64,000 nt of DNA from assembly GCF_014190935.1 (NCBI RefSeq), contig NZ_JACHVV010000002.1, forward strand, positions 496,001 through 560,000. Direction: 5' to 3'. Numbering within the stretch: position 1 is the first letter of the stretch; the number at the start of each line of letters is the position of its first letter. A program made the translations under genes and the position numbers. This document shows, one piece after another, positions 26,813 through 35,925 of the stretch. This DNA is from Chryseomonas sp014190935 (GTDB lineage Bacteria; Pseudomonadota; Gammaproteobacteria; Pseudomonadales; Pseudomonadaceae). The notes under the pieces were generated by a model, which worked only from the letters and a program-made list of their open reading frames with translations, made no database searches and was not told the DNA's origin.

Positions 26813-28249
26813 ATGCCGCTCACGCGCCTCCTGCCCCCGCTGCTCCTGCTGACCCTGCTCACCGGCTGCACCGTCGGGCCCGACTACCAAAGGCCCAGCG
26901 CCCCGCTGTCGACCCAGTTCAAGGAAGCGGCCGGCTGGAAAGCCGCCCATCCGCGCGACGACCAGGCCAAGGGCGCCTGGTGGCAACGCTACGACGATCC
27001 CCAGCTCGATGCCCTGTTGAGCCAGGTGGCGGTCTCCAACCAGAATATCGCCCAGTATCAGGCGCTCTATCGCCAGGCTCGCGCCCTGGTCCGCGAAAGC
27101 CTCGCCGAGACCCTGCCCAGCGCCACCCTGGACGCCAAGACCACCCGCAGCGAAAACGCCAGCAGCAGCGACAGTGGCAGTACCGGTGCCAGCGGCGCCA
27201 CGGTCAGGAACGCCGACAGCCTGAGCCTCGGCCTGAGCTGGGATCTGGACCTCTGGGGCAGGCTGCGCCGCACCCTGGAAGAAGACCGCGCCAGTGCCCA
27301 GGCCAGCGCCGCGGAGCTTGCCAACGCCACCCTCAGCGCCCAGGCGGAGCTGGCCCAGGACTACTTCCAGCTGCGCGTACTGGATCGGCGCCTGGCGCTC
27401 TATGAGCAGACCCTGGCCGATTACCGGCGCTATCTCGCGGTGATCCAGAACAAGTACGACGAACAGCTCGCCTCCCGTGCCGATCTGGCCCAGGCGCGGA
27501 CCCAGCTGGAAAGCGCCGACGCCAATCGGCTGGCCCTGACCACCCAGCGCGCCCAGCTGGAACACGCCATCGCCCTGCTGCTGGGCAAGCCGCCAGCGGA
27601 CTTCGCCCTGGCCGCCGATCCCCAGTGGCAGGCGCGGCTGCCGGAGATTCCCACGGGCCTGCCCACCGAGCTGCTGGAGCGCCGCCCGGACATCGCCCAG
27701 GCCGAGCGCCAGATGGCCGCCGCCAATGCCGCCATTGGCGTGGCCACTGCCGCCTATTACCCGGACCTGACCCTGAGCGCCAGCGGCGGCTACCAGAGCA
27801 GCCTGCTCGGCGAGCTGTTCAAGACGCCGAGCCGCTTCTGGTCGCTGGGACCGACCCTCTCCGGCACCCTGTTCGACTTCGGTGCCACCCGCGCGAGCGT
27901 CGACCAGGCCCGCGCGGCCTACGACGCCAAGGTGGCCAGCTACCGCCAGACGGTGCTCACCGCCCTGGGCGAGGTGGAAGACGACCTGGTGGCGCTGCAC
28001 GTGCTCGGCCCCGAACTCGCCGCCCAGCGCCGCGCCGTGGCTGCCGCCCGCGATTCGGCCAGCGTGACCCGCGACCAGTACGAGGCCGGCATCATCGACT
28101 ACCTGGACGTGGCCACCACCCAGGCGACCCAGCTGAGCCAGGAGCAGAGCCTGCTGCAGCTGGAATCCAGCCAGCTGGTGACCAGCGTGCAGCTGCAGAT
28201 GGCGCTGGGTGGCGACTGGCAGGCCGCGCGCCTGGCCGACGCCCCCTGA
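26813..28249 (+). CDS. opmB: Outer-membrane efflux lipoprotein (OpmB/NodT family)
   Basis: The product has 478 residues. It has a lipoprotein signal with lipobox LTGC followed by TVGPDYQRP, the standard NodT-family opening. It then holds two outer-membrane efflux repeats with the WWQRYDDPQLDALLSQ and YPDLTLSASGGYQSS landmarks and an alpha-helical barrel. It is the TolC-like trimeric exit duct of the tripartite pump. The gene lies 11 bp after muxC in the same operon. Confidence 0.94.
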   Translation: MPLTRLLPPLLLLTLLTGCTVGPDYQRPSAPLSTQFKEAAGWKAAHPRDDQAKGAWWQRYDDPQLDALLSQVAVSNQNIAQYQALYRQARALVRESLAETLPSATLDAKTTRSENASSSDSGSTGASGATVRNADSLSLGLSWDLDLWGRLRRTLEEDRASAQASAAELANATLSAQAELAQDYFQLRVLDRRLALYEQTLADYRRYLAVIQNKYDEQLASRADLAQARTQLESADANRLALTTQRAQLEHAIALLLGKPPADFALAADPQWQARLPEIPTGLPTELLERRPDIAQAERQMAAANAAIGVATAAYYPDLTLSASGGYQSSLLGELFKTPSRFWSLGPTLSGTLFDFGATRASVDQARAAYDAKVASYRQTVLTALGEVEDDLVALHVLGPELAAQRRAVAAARDSASVTRDQYEAGIIDYLDVATTQATQLSQEQSLLQLESSQLVTSVQLQMALGGDWQAARLADAP

Positions 28250-28302
28250 CAGTCATCTGCGGAGCTGCTAGCGTGCCCCTACCTTCCGCCGTCGAGATCC
28301 GC

Positions 28303-29712
28303 ATGGGCCTGCTGCGTCTGTCCCTTTCCGCCAAGGTCTTCCTCGCCGCCCTGGCGCTCTGCGCCTTCGCCGTGCTGGGCATGGCCTGGGCTTCTTACCT
28401 GAGTTTCTCGCGGGATTTTCTCGGCTATCTCAATGGCCAGGCCGAACAGCGCCTGGATGCCCTGGTGCCACGCTTCGAGCACGCCTACGCCGAGCACGGC
28501 AACTGGAATTTCCTGCTCAACCAGCACCCGCCCGAGGCCTGGATCCAGCTGCTGCGACCGGAATTCCCCGCGAATACCAGCGTCCGGCCCTCCCCGCCGG
28601 TCTCGGATCTCACCGGCGCCTTTCTGCGCTTCTCGCTGCTGGATGCCGAGCATCGCTACCTGATCGGCTTTCGCGACCTGCCGCCCGTCCCGCTGTTGCG
28701 GGCCATCCGCTGGCAGGGCCAGGTCGTCGGCTGGCTGGCTCTGACGCCCTTCGAGGCGGTCATCAGCGACGGCGACCGCCGCTTCCAGCAGAGCCAGATC
28801 CGCTCCAGCCTGGTGATCGCCTTCGTCTGCCTGCTGCTGGCCGCCGCCCTGGCCTGGTGGATCGCCCGCACTCTGCTGCGTCCGATCCGGACCGTGGCCG
28901 CTGCCACCCATCGTCTGGCGGCCGGCGACTACGGCATCCAGCTACCCATCCGCTCCGCCGACGAGGCCGGTCAGCTGGCCCAGGACTTCAACCGCCTGGC
29001 CCGCGTCCTGGCCAGCAACGAGTTGCAGCGCCGCGCCTTCATGGCCGACATCTCCCACGAGTTGCGGACGCCCCTGGCGGTGCTCAGGGGTGAACTGGAA
29101 GCCATGGAAGACGGGATCCGCCCGCTGGATGTCGGTGGGCTGAAGTCGCTGCAGACCGAGGTCGGCTCGCTGAACAAGCTGGTGGACGATCTCTTCGAAT
29201 TGTCGCTGGCCGAGGTGGGTGGCCCCACCTACCGCCACGAAGCGCTGGACCTGGCGACCCTGCTGGCGCTGACCGCCGATGCCTGGCGCCCGCGCTATCG
29301 CCAGGCCGGCCTGGAGCTGCGGCTGGAGCTGCCGGACACCCCGCTGCTGACCCGCGGCGACGAAGCGCGCCTGGGCCAGCTGTTCTACAACCTGCTGGAG
29401 AACAGCCTGAGGTACACCGAAGCCCCCGGCCAGGTGCACCTCGCCGCGCGCCAGGTCGGCAACCGGCTGCAGGTCGATCTGCAGGACTCCGCGCCCGGCG
29501 TTCCCGCGGCCGACCGCGAGCGGCTGTTCGAACGCTTCTACCGCGTCGAAGGCTCGCGCAGTCGCCGCAGTGGCGGTGCGGGCCTGGGCCTGGCGATCTG
29601 CCGCGGCATCGCCGAGGTCCATGGCGGACAGCTGCAGGCCCGGGCCTCGGCGCTTGGCGGCCTCTGGCTCGAATTGCGGTTGCCCGCCCTCGCTGACCGG
29701 AGCCCGGCATGA
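28303..29712 (+). CDS. baeS: Sensor histidine kinase (BaeS-like)
   Basis: The product has 469 residues. It has two transmembrane helices (about 13-33 and 168-188) flanking a periplasmic sensor, then a HAMP domain (RTLLRPIRTVAAATHRLAAG). The H-box is MADISHELRTPLAVLRGEL, the N-box NLLENSLRYT and the G-box GGAGLGLAICRGI. The first residues align with E. coli BaeS, so the ATG at 28303 is chosen. However, a GTG at 28273 has a better GGAG site eight bases upstream and would add ten residues. BaeS senses envelope stress and drug-like compounds. The stop overlaps the regulator gene by four bases. Confidence 0.92.
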   Translation: MGLLRLSLSAKVFLAALALCAFAVLGMAWASYLSFSRDFLGYLNGQAEQRLDALVPRFEHAYAEHGNWNFLLNQHPPEAWIQLLRPEFPANTSVRPSPPVSDLTGAFLRFSLLDAEHRYLIGFRDLPPVPLLRAIRWQGQVVGWLALTPFEAVISDGDRRFQQSQIRSSLVIAFVCLLLAAALAWWIARTLLRPIRTVAAATHRLAAGDYGIQLPIRSADEAGQLAQDFNRLARVLASNELQRRAFMADISHELRTPLAVLRGELEAMEDGIRPLDVGGLKSLQTEVGSLNKLVDDLFELSLAEVGGPTYRHEALDLATLLALTADAWRPRYRQAGLELRLELPDTPLLTRGDEARLGQLFYNLLENSLRYTEAPGQVHLAARQVGNRLQVDLQDSAPGVPAADRERLFERFYRVEGSRSRRSGGAGLGLAICRGIAEVHGGQLQARASALGGLWLELRLPALADRSPA

Positions 29713-30380
29713 GCCAGACCATCCTGCTGGTGGAAGACGAACCCAAGCTCGCCGCCCTGCTGGGCGACTACCTCAAGGCCGCCGGCTTCAGCTGCGACTG
29801 GCACGCCGACGGCGAACGGGCCCTGGCCGCCCTCCGCGCCACACCGCCCGACCTGCTGCTGCTCGACCTCATGCTGCCCGGCCTCGACGGCCTGGAGGTC
29901 TGCCGCGCGGTACGTACCTTCAGCGCCCTGCCGATCATCATGGTCACCGCCCGGGTCGACGAGATCGACCGCCTGCTCGGCCTGGAGCTGGGCGCCGACG
30001 ACTACATCTGCAAACCCTTCAGCCCGCGTGAGGTGGTGGCCCGGGTCAAGGCCGTGCTGCGCCGCAGCCGCGTGCCGGGCGGCGTGCCCGCGCCCAGCGG
30101 CCTGCAGCTGGACGCCGAGACCTACCAGGCCAGCTTCAACGGCCAGCCCCTGGAGCTGACCCCGGTGGAATTCCGCCTGCTGGCCACCCTGGCCCGGCAC
30201 CCCGGCAAGGTGCTCTCGCGCGACCAGTTGCTCAACCACCTGCACACCGACTACCGCATCATCACCGACCGCACCGTCGACAGCCATGTGCGCAACGTCC
30301 GCCGCAAGCTGCACCGCCTCGATCCGGACTGCGAGCTGATCCGCTCCATCTATGGCGTGGGCTATTGCCTGGAGGCCTGA
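29709..30380 (+). CDS. baeR: OmpR-family response regulator (BaeR-like)
   Basis: The product has 223 residues. The receiver domain has acidic-pocket residues E9 and D10, the phospho-acceptor D53 in LLLLDLMLPG, the Thr in IIMVTAR, and the lysine in YICKPFSP (about 102). A winged-helix DNA-binding domain of OmpR type follows (LTPVEFRLLATLARHPGKV, RTVDSHVRNVRRKL). It is co-translated with the kinase. Because it follows the pump operon directly, it probably activates that operon, as BaeR does mdtABC in E. coli; this is inference. It ends 5 bp from a convergent gene. Confidence 0.93.
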   Translation: MSQTILLVEDEPKLAALLGDYLKAAGFSCDWHADGERALAALRATPPDLLLLDLMLPGLDGLEVCRAVRTFSALPIIMVTARVDEIDRLLGLELGADDYICKPFSPREVVARVKAVLRRSRVPGGVPAPSGLQLDAETYQASFNGQPLELTPVEFRLLATLARHPGKVLSRDQLLNHLHTDYRIITDRTVDSHVRNVRRKLHRLDPDCELIRSIYGVGYCLEA

Positions 30381-30385
30381 CCCGC

Positions 30386-31783
30386 TCAGCCTGCCGTCGA
30401 CCAGGCCGCACTCGCCGACCCCAGCCGCGTCGCCGGCCGCTGCCAGTGCAGGCGCAGGTCACCGATCTGCAGCGGCGGGCGCAACCGTAGCCCTGGACCC
30501 CAGGCGGTGGGCTCGGGTGCGGTGTCGTAGTCGGCCTCCCGCACGCCGGAATAAAGCGGCTCGCAGGCCACGGCGGGATGCTCGGTCAGCAGGCAGGCGG
30601 TGCGCGCCAGCGACAGGCGCGCACTCAGCGTACGGCCCTCGCGCAGGCGACCGGTGAGGCCGCGGATGACCGCGGCCGCCATCAGGTAGCCGGTGGCGTG
30701 GTCGAGCGCCTGGACCGGCAAGGGCACCGGTTGCTCACCGCCCTGCCAGTCGCGCCCGGCCGCGGCGATACCGCAGGACATCTGCACCAGGCTGTCGTAG
30801 CCGCGCCGCAGGGCCCAGGGCCCGGTCCAGCCGTAGGCGCACAGGGATACGTCGATCAGCGCCGGATTCAACGCCCGGCGCGCGGCGCTGCCATAGCCGA
30901 GCCGCTCTAGAGCGTCGGCGCGATAGCCATGCACCAGGACATCCGCGTCCGCCAGCAAGGCTTCGAACACCCGACGGTCGGCCGGCCGGCGCAGGTCCAG
31001 TCGCGCGCAGCGCTTGCCCAGGGTCACCTCGGGTGCCTGGGCCGGTTCGTCCCAGTCGGGCGGATCGATCCGCAGCACCTCGGCGCCCAGCCCGGCCAGC
31101 AGGCGGGTGGCGATCGGCCCGGCGAGAATGCGGGTCAGGTCGAGGACGCGGATGCCCTGCAACGGACGTTGTGGATCGGGCCGCCAACGGCTGGCGATAT
31201 TCGCGGCTGTCCATTCCTGGGCCATCAGGGGTTCGGCGCCAACGGCCTGCCCCTGGGGATGCGCCTGCCACTCCGCCTGGGTGCGCAGCTTCGCCGCGCA
31301 GCCGCCCGCCGCGACGATGGCCGTCTCCAGGTCTTCGCCCAGGCCGCCCGCCATGGCCTGTGCCACGGCGTCATGGCTGTTGGCACAGCCGAGCACGGCG
31401 AGGGCGCGCTCCCGGTGATGGGGCGCATTGGCGTGCAACCGCAGCCAGCCGTCGCGGGTACGGTAGTCGCCGGTAACCGCATCCCAGACGGCGGGCAATT
31501 CCCAGCCCAGGGGACGCAGGGATGTCTTGAACCAGGCTGCGGCCAGGTGCCGGTCCACCTGCACCGGCAATCCGGGTGCCCCTTCGGCCAGCAGATCGGC
31601 GGCGGCCAGGCCGGTGACCCCGATCGCCGCCGTGGCGAGGTCGCTGACCGGAAAGCACGCGGCCAGGCTGTCGTTGCCCTGGACCTGCAGGGTGGCCGCC
31701 TGAGCGGTAGGCAGATCCAGGGCGGTGACGAGTTCGCCTAGCAAAGACGGGAAGGCGTCAGGCGTACGGGATGGATGGTTCAA
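30386..31783 (-). CDS. CoA-transferase, CaiB/BaiF (class III) family
   Basis: The product has 465 residues. The C-terminal two thirds hold the class III CoA-transferase signatures GIRVLDLTRILAGPIATRLLAGLGAEVLRIDPP, with its nucleotide-binding-like Asp, and KRCARLDLRRPADRR. The N-terminal 180 residues are a degenerate copy of the same fold, a double-length arrangement. These enzymes move CoA between carboxylic acids; the substrate is unknown. A TTG at 31783 with GGAGG eight bases upstream is taken as the start. A GTG at 31822 would add 13 residues without a ribosome site. It is convergent with baeR and divergent from an SDR gene. Confidence 0.83.
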   Translation of the reverse strand: MNHPSRTPDAFPSLLGELVTALDLPTAQAATLQVQGNDSLAACFPVSDLATAAIGVTGLAAADLLAEGAPGLPVQVDRHLAAAWFKTSLRPLGWELPAVWDAVTGDYRTRDGWLRLHANAPHHRERALAVLGCANSHDAVAQAMAGGLGEDLETAIVAAGGCAAKLRTQAEWQAHPQGQAVGAEPLMAQEWTAANIASRWRPDPQRPLQGIRVLDLTRILAGPIATRLLAGLGAEVLRIDPPDWDEPAQAPEVTLGKRCARLDLRRPADRRVFEALLADADVLVHGYRADALERLGYGSAARRALNPALIDVSLCAYGWTGPWALRRGYDSLVQMSCGIAAAGRDWQGGEQPVPLPVQALDHATGYLMAAAVIRGLTGRLREGRTLSARLSLARTACLLTEHPAVACEPLYSGVREADYDTAPEPTAWGPGLRLRPPLQIGDLRLHWQRPATRLGSASAAWSTAG

Positions 31784-31951
31784 GGGTCGATCCTCCACGG
31801 CAGCGGCAGGCAGTGTTGCCACAGTAGCCCTGCTGGTGCCCGCAGAACACAGGCGTTCGTCTGGCTACCGTCCAGCCCGACACGGGGACAAATCGCACTC
31901 TGCCTGGGTCTCCCCTTCATTGCCCCTCATCAGATCCGATCGGGAGACCCC

Positions 31952-32995
31952 ATGACCGAACGTCAGCTGCTCATCGCCGGTGCCAGCGGCATCATTGGCC
32001 AGGCCGTGCTGGAAGCCTTTGCCCAGGCCGGCTGGTCCATCACCACCATCGGCCGCTCGCAACAGGCACCCAGTCGCTTTCCGCACCTGACCGCCGACCT
32101 GCTGGACCGGGACAGCCTGGCCGCGGCCAAGGCCGATCTCGCCGGCGTGACCCATCTCTTCTACAGCGCCCTCAAGCCCAACCCCGACCCGGGCGTCGAG
32201 GCGGACGAAAACGGCGCCATGCTGGAGAATCTGGTCGCCTCGGTACGGGATGCCGGCGCTCCCCTGGCCCGCATCACCTTCGTCCAGGGTGGCAAGATCT
32301 ATGGCGCCCATCTCGGCGTCTACAAGACCCCAGCGCGGGAAGACGACAGCCGCCACTTCCCGCCCAACCTCTATTTCCGCCATGAGGACTTCGTGCGCAG
32401 CCTCGAAGCCGATGGCATTCGCTGGACCGCCCTGCGCCCCGACATCGTCATCGGCCATTCGCTGGGCTCGGCCATGAACCTCGGCAACCTGATCGGCCTC
32501 TACGGCGCCCTGTGCAAGGCGACCGGCACCGCCATGCAATTCCCCGGAACGGAGCAGGCCTATCGCGGCGCCCTGGTCAACGTCACCGCCGCGCCGCTGC
32601 TGGGTGAAGCCGCGGTCTGGGCCGCCGAAGAGGAGCGCGATGGCGCCTTCAATCTCACCAACGGCGATGTCTTTCGCTGGAGTCACGTCTGGCCGCAGTT
32701 GGCCGACTGGTTCGGGCTGGACGTCGGCGAGCCGCAACCCATCTCCCTGGCCCAGCGCCTGACCGCGCTGAAGCCGGTCTGGCAGACGCTGGCGCAACGC
32801 GAAGGACTGGCCGAGGCCGATCCCGAGCGGATCGCGCCCGGGGCCTTCGGCGATTTCATCTTCCATGTCGAGAAGGACGCCATCTTCGATGTGACCAAGG
32901 CACGGCAGGCCGGCTTCGGGCAGATGATGCTGAGATCGGACGAGGTCCTGCTCGCGCACCTGGAGGACATGCGTCGGCGGCGGCTGATTCCCTGA
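31952..32995 (+). CDS. NAD(P)-dependent epimerase-like SDR (PRISE-type)
   Basis: The product has 347 residues with an extended SDR Rossmann fold: N-terminal LLIAGASGIIGQAVLEAF, then TFVQGGKIYGAHLG, where the tyrosine and lysine are arranged as in the progesterone-5-beta-reductase/iridoid synthase-like (PRISE) enzymes. The C-terminal substrate lid includes FNLTNGDVFRWSHVWPQLA. PRISE enzymes reduce enones with NADPH; the substrate here is unknown. The ATG has GGGAG eight bases upstream. It stands alone, divergent from the CoA-transferase. Confidence 0.87.
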   Translation: MTERQLLIAGASGIIGQAVLEAFAQAGWSITTIGRSQQAPSRFPHLTADLLDRDSLAAAKADLAGVTHLFYSALKPNPDPGVEADENGAMLENLVASVRDAGAPLARITFVQGGKIYGAHLGVYKTPAREDDSRHFPPNLYFRHEDFVRSLEADGIRWTALRPDIVIGHSLGSAMNLGNLIGLYGALCKATGTAMQFPGTEQAYRGALVNVTAAPLLGEAAVWAAEEERDGAFNLTNGDVFRWSHVWPQLADWFGLDVGEPQPISLAQRLTALKPVWQTLAQREGLAEADPERIAPGAFGDFIFHVEKDAIFDVTKARQAGFGQMMLRSDEVLLAHLEDMRRRRLIP

Positions 32996-33080
32996 GGCAT
33001 CCCGCTTCGTCCCGGGTGCGGGAAAACGCCCGGGACGGCGTGCGGTCTCAACCCCATCATCTCGCCATTGGAGTCCCACC

Positions 33081-33620
33081 TTGTACGCCGACACCCTCGC
33101 CTGGGGCCATGGCCCCCGTACCTTCGAAGTCTTTCTCGAGCCCACCTGCCCCTTTTCGGTCAAGGCCTTCAACAAGCTCGACGACCTGCTGGCCCAGGCC
33201 GGTCCGGACCGCATTACCCTGAAGATCCGCCTGCAATCCCAGCCCTGGCACCTGTTCTCCGGTGTGGTGGTGCGCTGCGTGCTGGCCGCGGCTACCCTCG
33301 ACGGCGGCAAGGAGAGCGCCAAGGCGGTGCTGGCCGCGGTGGCGGCCCATCGCGAGGAATTCGAGTTCAAGGATCACGCCACCGGACCCAATCGCGACGC
33401 CACGCCCAATGACATCATTGCGCGCCTGGAAGGCTACAGCGGCCTGGCCCTGGCCGATGCCTTCGCCAATCCGGACCTGCAGCACGCCATCAAGTGGCAC
33501 TGCAAGTACGCCCGGCAGAACGGCATCCACGTCTCGCCGACCTTCATGATCGATGGCCTGGTGCAGCCCGACATCAGTAGCGGGGATTCGGTCGTAGACT
33601 GGCTTGCGCGGCTGGAGTGA
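33081..33620 (+). CDS. Thioredoxin-like (DsbA-type fold) protein
   Basis: The product has 179 residues. The N-terminal beta strand and the FLEPTCPFSVKAFNKLDDLL active-site loop give a C-P-F-S motif with a single cysteine at about residue 23, instead of the CxxC of oxidases. An inserted helical domain follows, then a cis-proline loop, HVSPTFMIDG. One-cysteine thioredoxin folds of this type act in thiol isomerisation or glutathione chemistry, or have lost redox function. The start is a TTG with GGAG seven bases upstream; no in-frame ATG precedes it. There is no signal peptide, so it is cytoplasmic. Confidence 0.82.
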   Translation: MYADTLAWGHGPRTFEVFLEPTCPFSVKAFNKLDDLLAQAGPDRITLKIRLQSQPWHLFSGVVVRCVLAAATLDGGKESAKAVLAAVAAHREEFEFKDHATGPNRDATPNDIIARLEGYSGLALADAFANPDLQHAIKWHCKYARQNGIHVSPTFMIDGLVQPDISSGDSVVDWLARLE

Positions 33621-33712
33621 GCACCGGGTCTCAGGATCGCGAGGAGGCATAGTCCGGTCCCTCGCGCTATGCTCCGCGGCTTCCCCTCGACCCGAGACAG
33701 CCTCGTCATGGC

Positions 33713-34171
33713 TTGCCCTGCTGGAGCTCTATCCTGGAAGCCCTGAGCGTCTACCTGGGCCTGGCCGTTCTCGCCTTTGGCGCGGCCACCCTGTTGCCCC
33801 TGCAATCGGAAGCGGCCCTCGCCGGGCTGCTGCTCACCGAGCGCTATGCCACGCCACTCCTGCTGCTGGCCGCGACGCTGGGCAATGTCGCCGGCTCGAC
33901 GCTGAACTGGTGGCTGGGTACCCATCTCGAACGCTTTCGCCAACGCCGCTGGTTTCCAGTGTCGGCGGAGCGCCTTGCGCGTATCCAGGCAGCCTATCAG
34001 CGCTGGGGCTGGTGGTCGCTGCTGCTCAGCTGGACGCCCGTGATCGGCGATCCCCTTACCCTGGTGGCCGGGGTGATGCGCGAACCCCTATGGCGCTTTC
34101 TAGTGGTGGTGACCCTGGCCAAGGCCACGCGCTACGCCGTGGTCTGGGGTCTTACCCTGGGCTGGCGCTGA
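33713..34171 (+). CDS. YqaA/DedA-like small membrane protein
   Basis: The product has about 152 residues. Hydrophobic helices cover roughly 10-30, 40-60, 100-125 and 130-150. The segments TLLPLQSEAALAGLLL, LGNVAGSTLNWWLG, WGWWSLLLSWTPVIGDPLTLVAGV and VVVTLAKATRYAVVWG are the YqaA (SNARE-associated/DedA) signature. These inner-membrane proteins may flip lipids. The start is unresolved. The TTG at 33713 has no ribosome site, and a nearby ATG at 33708 lies in another frame and stops after 12 codons. The true start may be a non-standard codon shortly downstream, or a base may be missing. Confidence 0.8.
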   Translation: MPCWSSILEALSVYLGLAVLAFGAATLLPLQSEAALAGLLLTERYATPLLLLAATLGNVAGSTLNWWLGTHLERFRQRRWFPVSAERLARIQAAYQRWGWWSLLLSWTPVIGDPLTLVAGVMREPLWRFLVVVTLAKATRYAVVWGLTLGWR

Positions 34172-34397
34172 ACCGGCGCCCCACGTTGGCTTCCTGCGCA
34201 TCCTGAAAGCATCCGTTGCCGCTGGCCACGGCGCGGACTGGCCGGTGTGGAATTTTCGACGGAATGCCGTGGCGCCTTAAGGCCTGCCGTAGACCTGCAC
34301 AAGCGAGGCCCAGTGGGAGCCCAGCCGTATCAGCCCATGCACCTTGCGGCGGGTAGGAAGTCTGATGACTCTCAACAGCCTTCAGGAGCAGCTTTCC

Positions 34398-35141
34398 ATG
34401 AGCGACAACATCCAAGACAAGGTCGTAGTCATTACGGGGGCCAGCAGCGGCCTGGGTGAGGCCACCGCCCGCATGCTGGCCCAGCACGGCGCGCATCTGG
34501 TACTGGGCGCTCGCCGGCTTGAACGCCTGGAGGCGCTGGCAACCGAGCTGCGGGCCACGGGCGCCCAGGTCGAGGTCAAGGCCACCGACGTGACCCGGGC
34601 CGAGCAGGTCCAGGCCCTGGTCGATCTGGCACTGGACCGCCATGGTCGCGTGGACGTCATGCTCAACAACGCCGGGCTGATGCCGCATTCGCCACTGGAT
34701 CGGCGGCGCCTGGAAGACTGGGACCAGATGATCGACGTCAACATCAAGGGCGTGCTCTACGGCATCGCCGCGGTACTGCCGACCATGCAAACGCAGAAGA
34801 GCGGCCACATCATCAATGTCGCCTCGGTTGCCGGCCACAAGGTCCGCGCCGGCAGCACCGTCTATTCGGCCACCAAGCACGCCGTGCGGATCATCTCCGA
34901 AGGCCTGCGCCAGGAGGTCAAGCCCTATGGCCTGCGCACCACCATCCTCTCGCCCGGGGCGGTGGCCACGGAGTTGCCCAACACCATCACTGAAGCGGAT
35001 ATCGCGGAAAATGTCCGCAAGCTCTACGAGCTGGCCATCTCGGCCGACGCCTTTGCCCGGGCAGTCATCTACGCCCTGAGTCAGCCGGACGACGTGGATA
35101 TCAACGAAATCCTCTTCCGCCCGACGCGGCAGGAATACTGA
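34398..35141 (+). CDS. Classical SDR oxidoreductase
   Basis: The product has 247 residues. It has the TGASSGLGEATARML cofactor loop, the NNAG motif (VDVMLNNAGLMPHSPL), the catalytic Ser in INVASVAGH, and the YSATKHAVR Tyr-Lys pair. These define a classical short-chain dehydrogenase, often NADP-specific given the ARRLERL segment after the second strand. The substrate is unknown. The start MSDNIQDK is chosen for the AGGAG site about ten bases upstream and for the family length. An upstream MTLNS start at 34365 is possible. Confidence 0.9.
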   Translation: MSDNIQDKVVVITGASSGLGEATARMLAQHGAHLVLGARRLERLEALATELRATGAQVEVKATDVTRAEQVQALVDLALDRHGRVDVMLNNAGLMPHSPLDRRRLEDWDQMIDVNIKGVLYGIAAVLPTMQTQKSGHIINVASVAGHKVRAGSTVYSATKHAVRIISEGLRQEVKPYGLRTTILSPGAVATELPNTITEADIAENVRKLYELAISADAFARAVIYALSQPDDVDINEILFRPTRQEY

Positions 35142-35151
35142 CGCTTCTTCG

Positions 35152-35925
35152 TCAACCGGCCTGACGGGTCCGCTGGCCCAGCCAGGCCGCCTCGACGGCG
35201 GCCAGATCGGCCCGTGGGATGAGCTGCGCAGGAATGCAGCTGCAGCGCGACAGGTTAAAGACCTGGCGGCCCGCGGCGGTCATGACGTCCTGCATGACCT
35301 TGAGCCCGGGCAGGATACGGTTGTGCAGATGCTCGTCCAGGCCACAGGGCGATCTCGCGTCCGTGCTGCCTTCGTAGAAGCGTGGGGCCCGGGCATTGAG
35401 GTCGACGCCGGCCAGATAGATTTCGGTGAAACCCAGGTGATAGGCCAGTTGCAGGGCGATGAAGGCAACCGTCCGGACATCGAAGATGCCGTAGTCCATG
35501 TCCCGGCTGAAGCCGATGTCGCGGGCTCGACGACTGAGCAGGCTGAGCGTGCGTTCGGCCTGGTCGCGCTCCAGCCCCAGGTAGTGTTCCAGCCGGGTAC
35601 TAGGCGCTCGTCGCAGCGCATGAGCCTTGGCCTGCCGGCTTCCGGCCAGCCGTTCGATCGCCGCGGGCCACAAGGCCAGCCGTTGCGCCTGCTCGATTCC
35701 GCGCGCGTAGAGATCAGGTTGCTGCTCGGCAAAGCTCAGGTCGCTGCAGACGTAGAAGAGCGGGCGGATGTCGGTCCCGCTCAGCTTGGCGATGGCGCCG
35801 TTCATGGTGATGATCGGCACGTCCTGCCAGGCGTCCAGGCAGAGTTCGGCAGCCGAAGGTCCAGAGGCCAGCAGCAGTACCGGGCCACGTTGGCTGTTGC
35901 GCAGGGGCGCGAAGTCCTGGCTCAC
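35152..35925 (-). CDS. Predicted glycan-biosynthesis protein (MptE/DUF115- or sialyltransferase-like)
   Basis: The product has 257 residues and no signal or membrane helix. The opening GPVLLLASGPSAAELCLDAW and ITMNGAIAKL resemble the nucleotide-binding loop of DUF115/MptE-like and GT42-type proteins, which share an ASGPS glycine-serine turn. LGFTEIYLAGVDLN further along fits the same fold. By memory, similar proteins occur in lipopolysaccharide core loci of Pseudomonas. The call is tentative. The start is a GTG preceded by AGGTGG. It stands alone and converges with the SDR gene. Confidence 0.55.
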   Translation of the reverse strand: MSQDFAPLRNSQRGPVLLLASGPSAAELCLDAWQDVPIITMNGAIAKLSGTDIRPLFYVCSDLSFAEQQPDLYARGIEQAQRLALWPAAIERLAGSRQAKAHALRRAPSTRLEHYLGLERDQAERTLSLLSRRARDIGFSRDMDYGIFDVRTVAFIALQLAYHLGFTEIYLAGVDLNARAPRFYEGSTDARSPCGLDEHLHNRILPGLKVMQDVMTAAGRQVFNLSRCSCIPAQLIPRADLAAVEAAWLGQRTRQAG

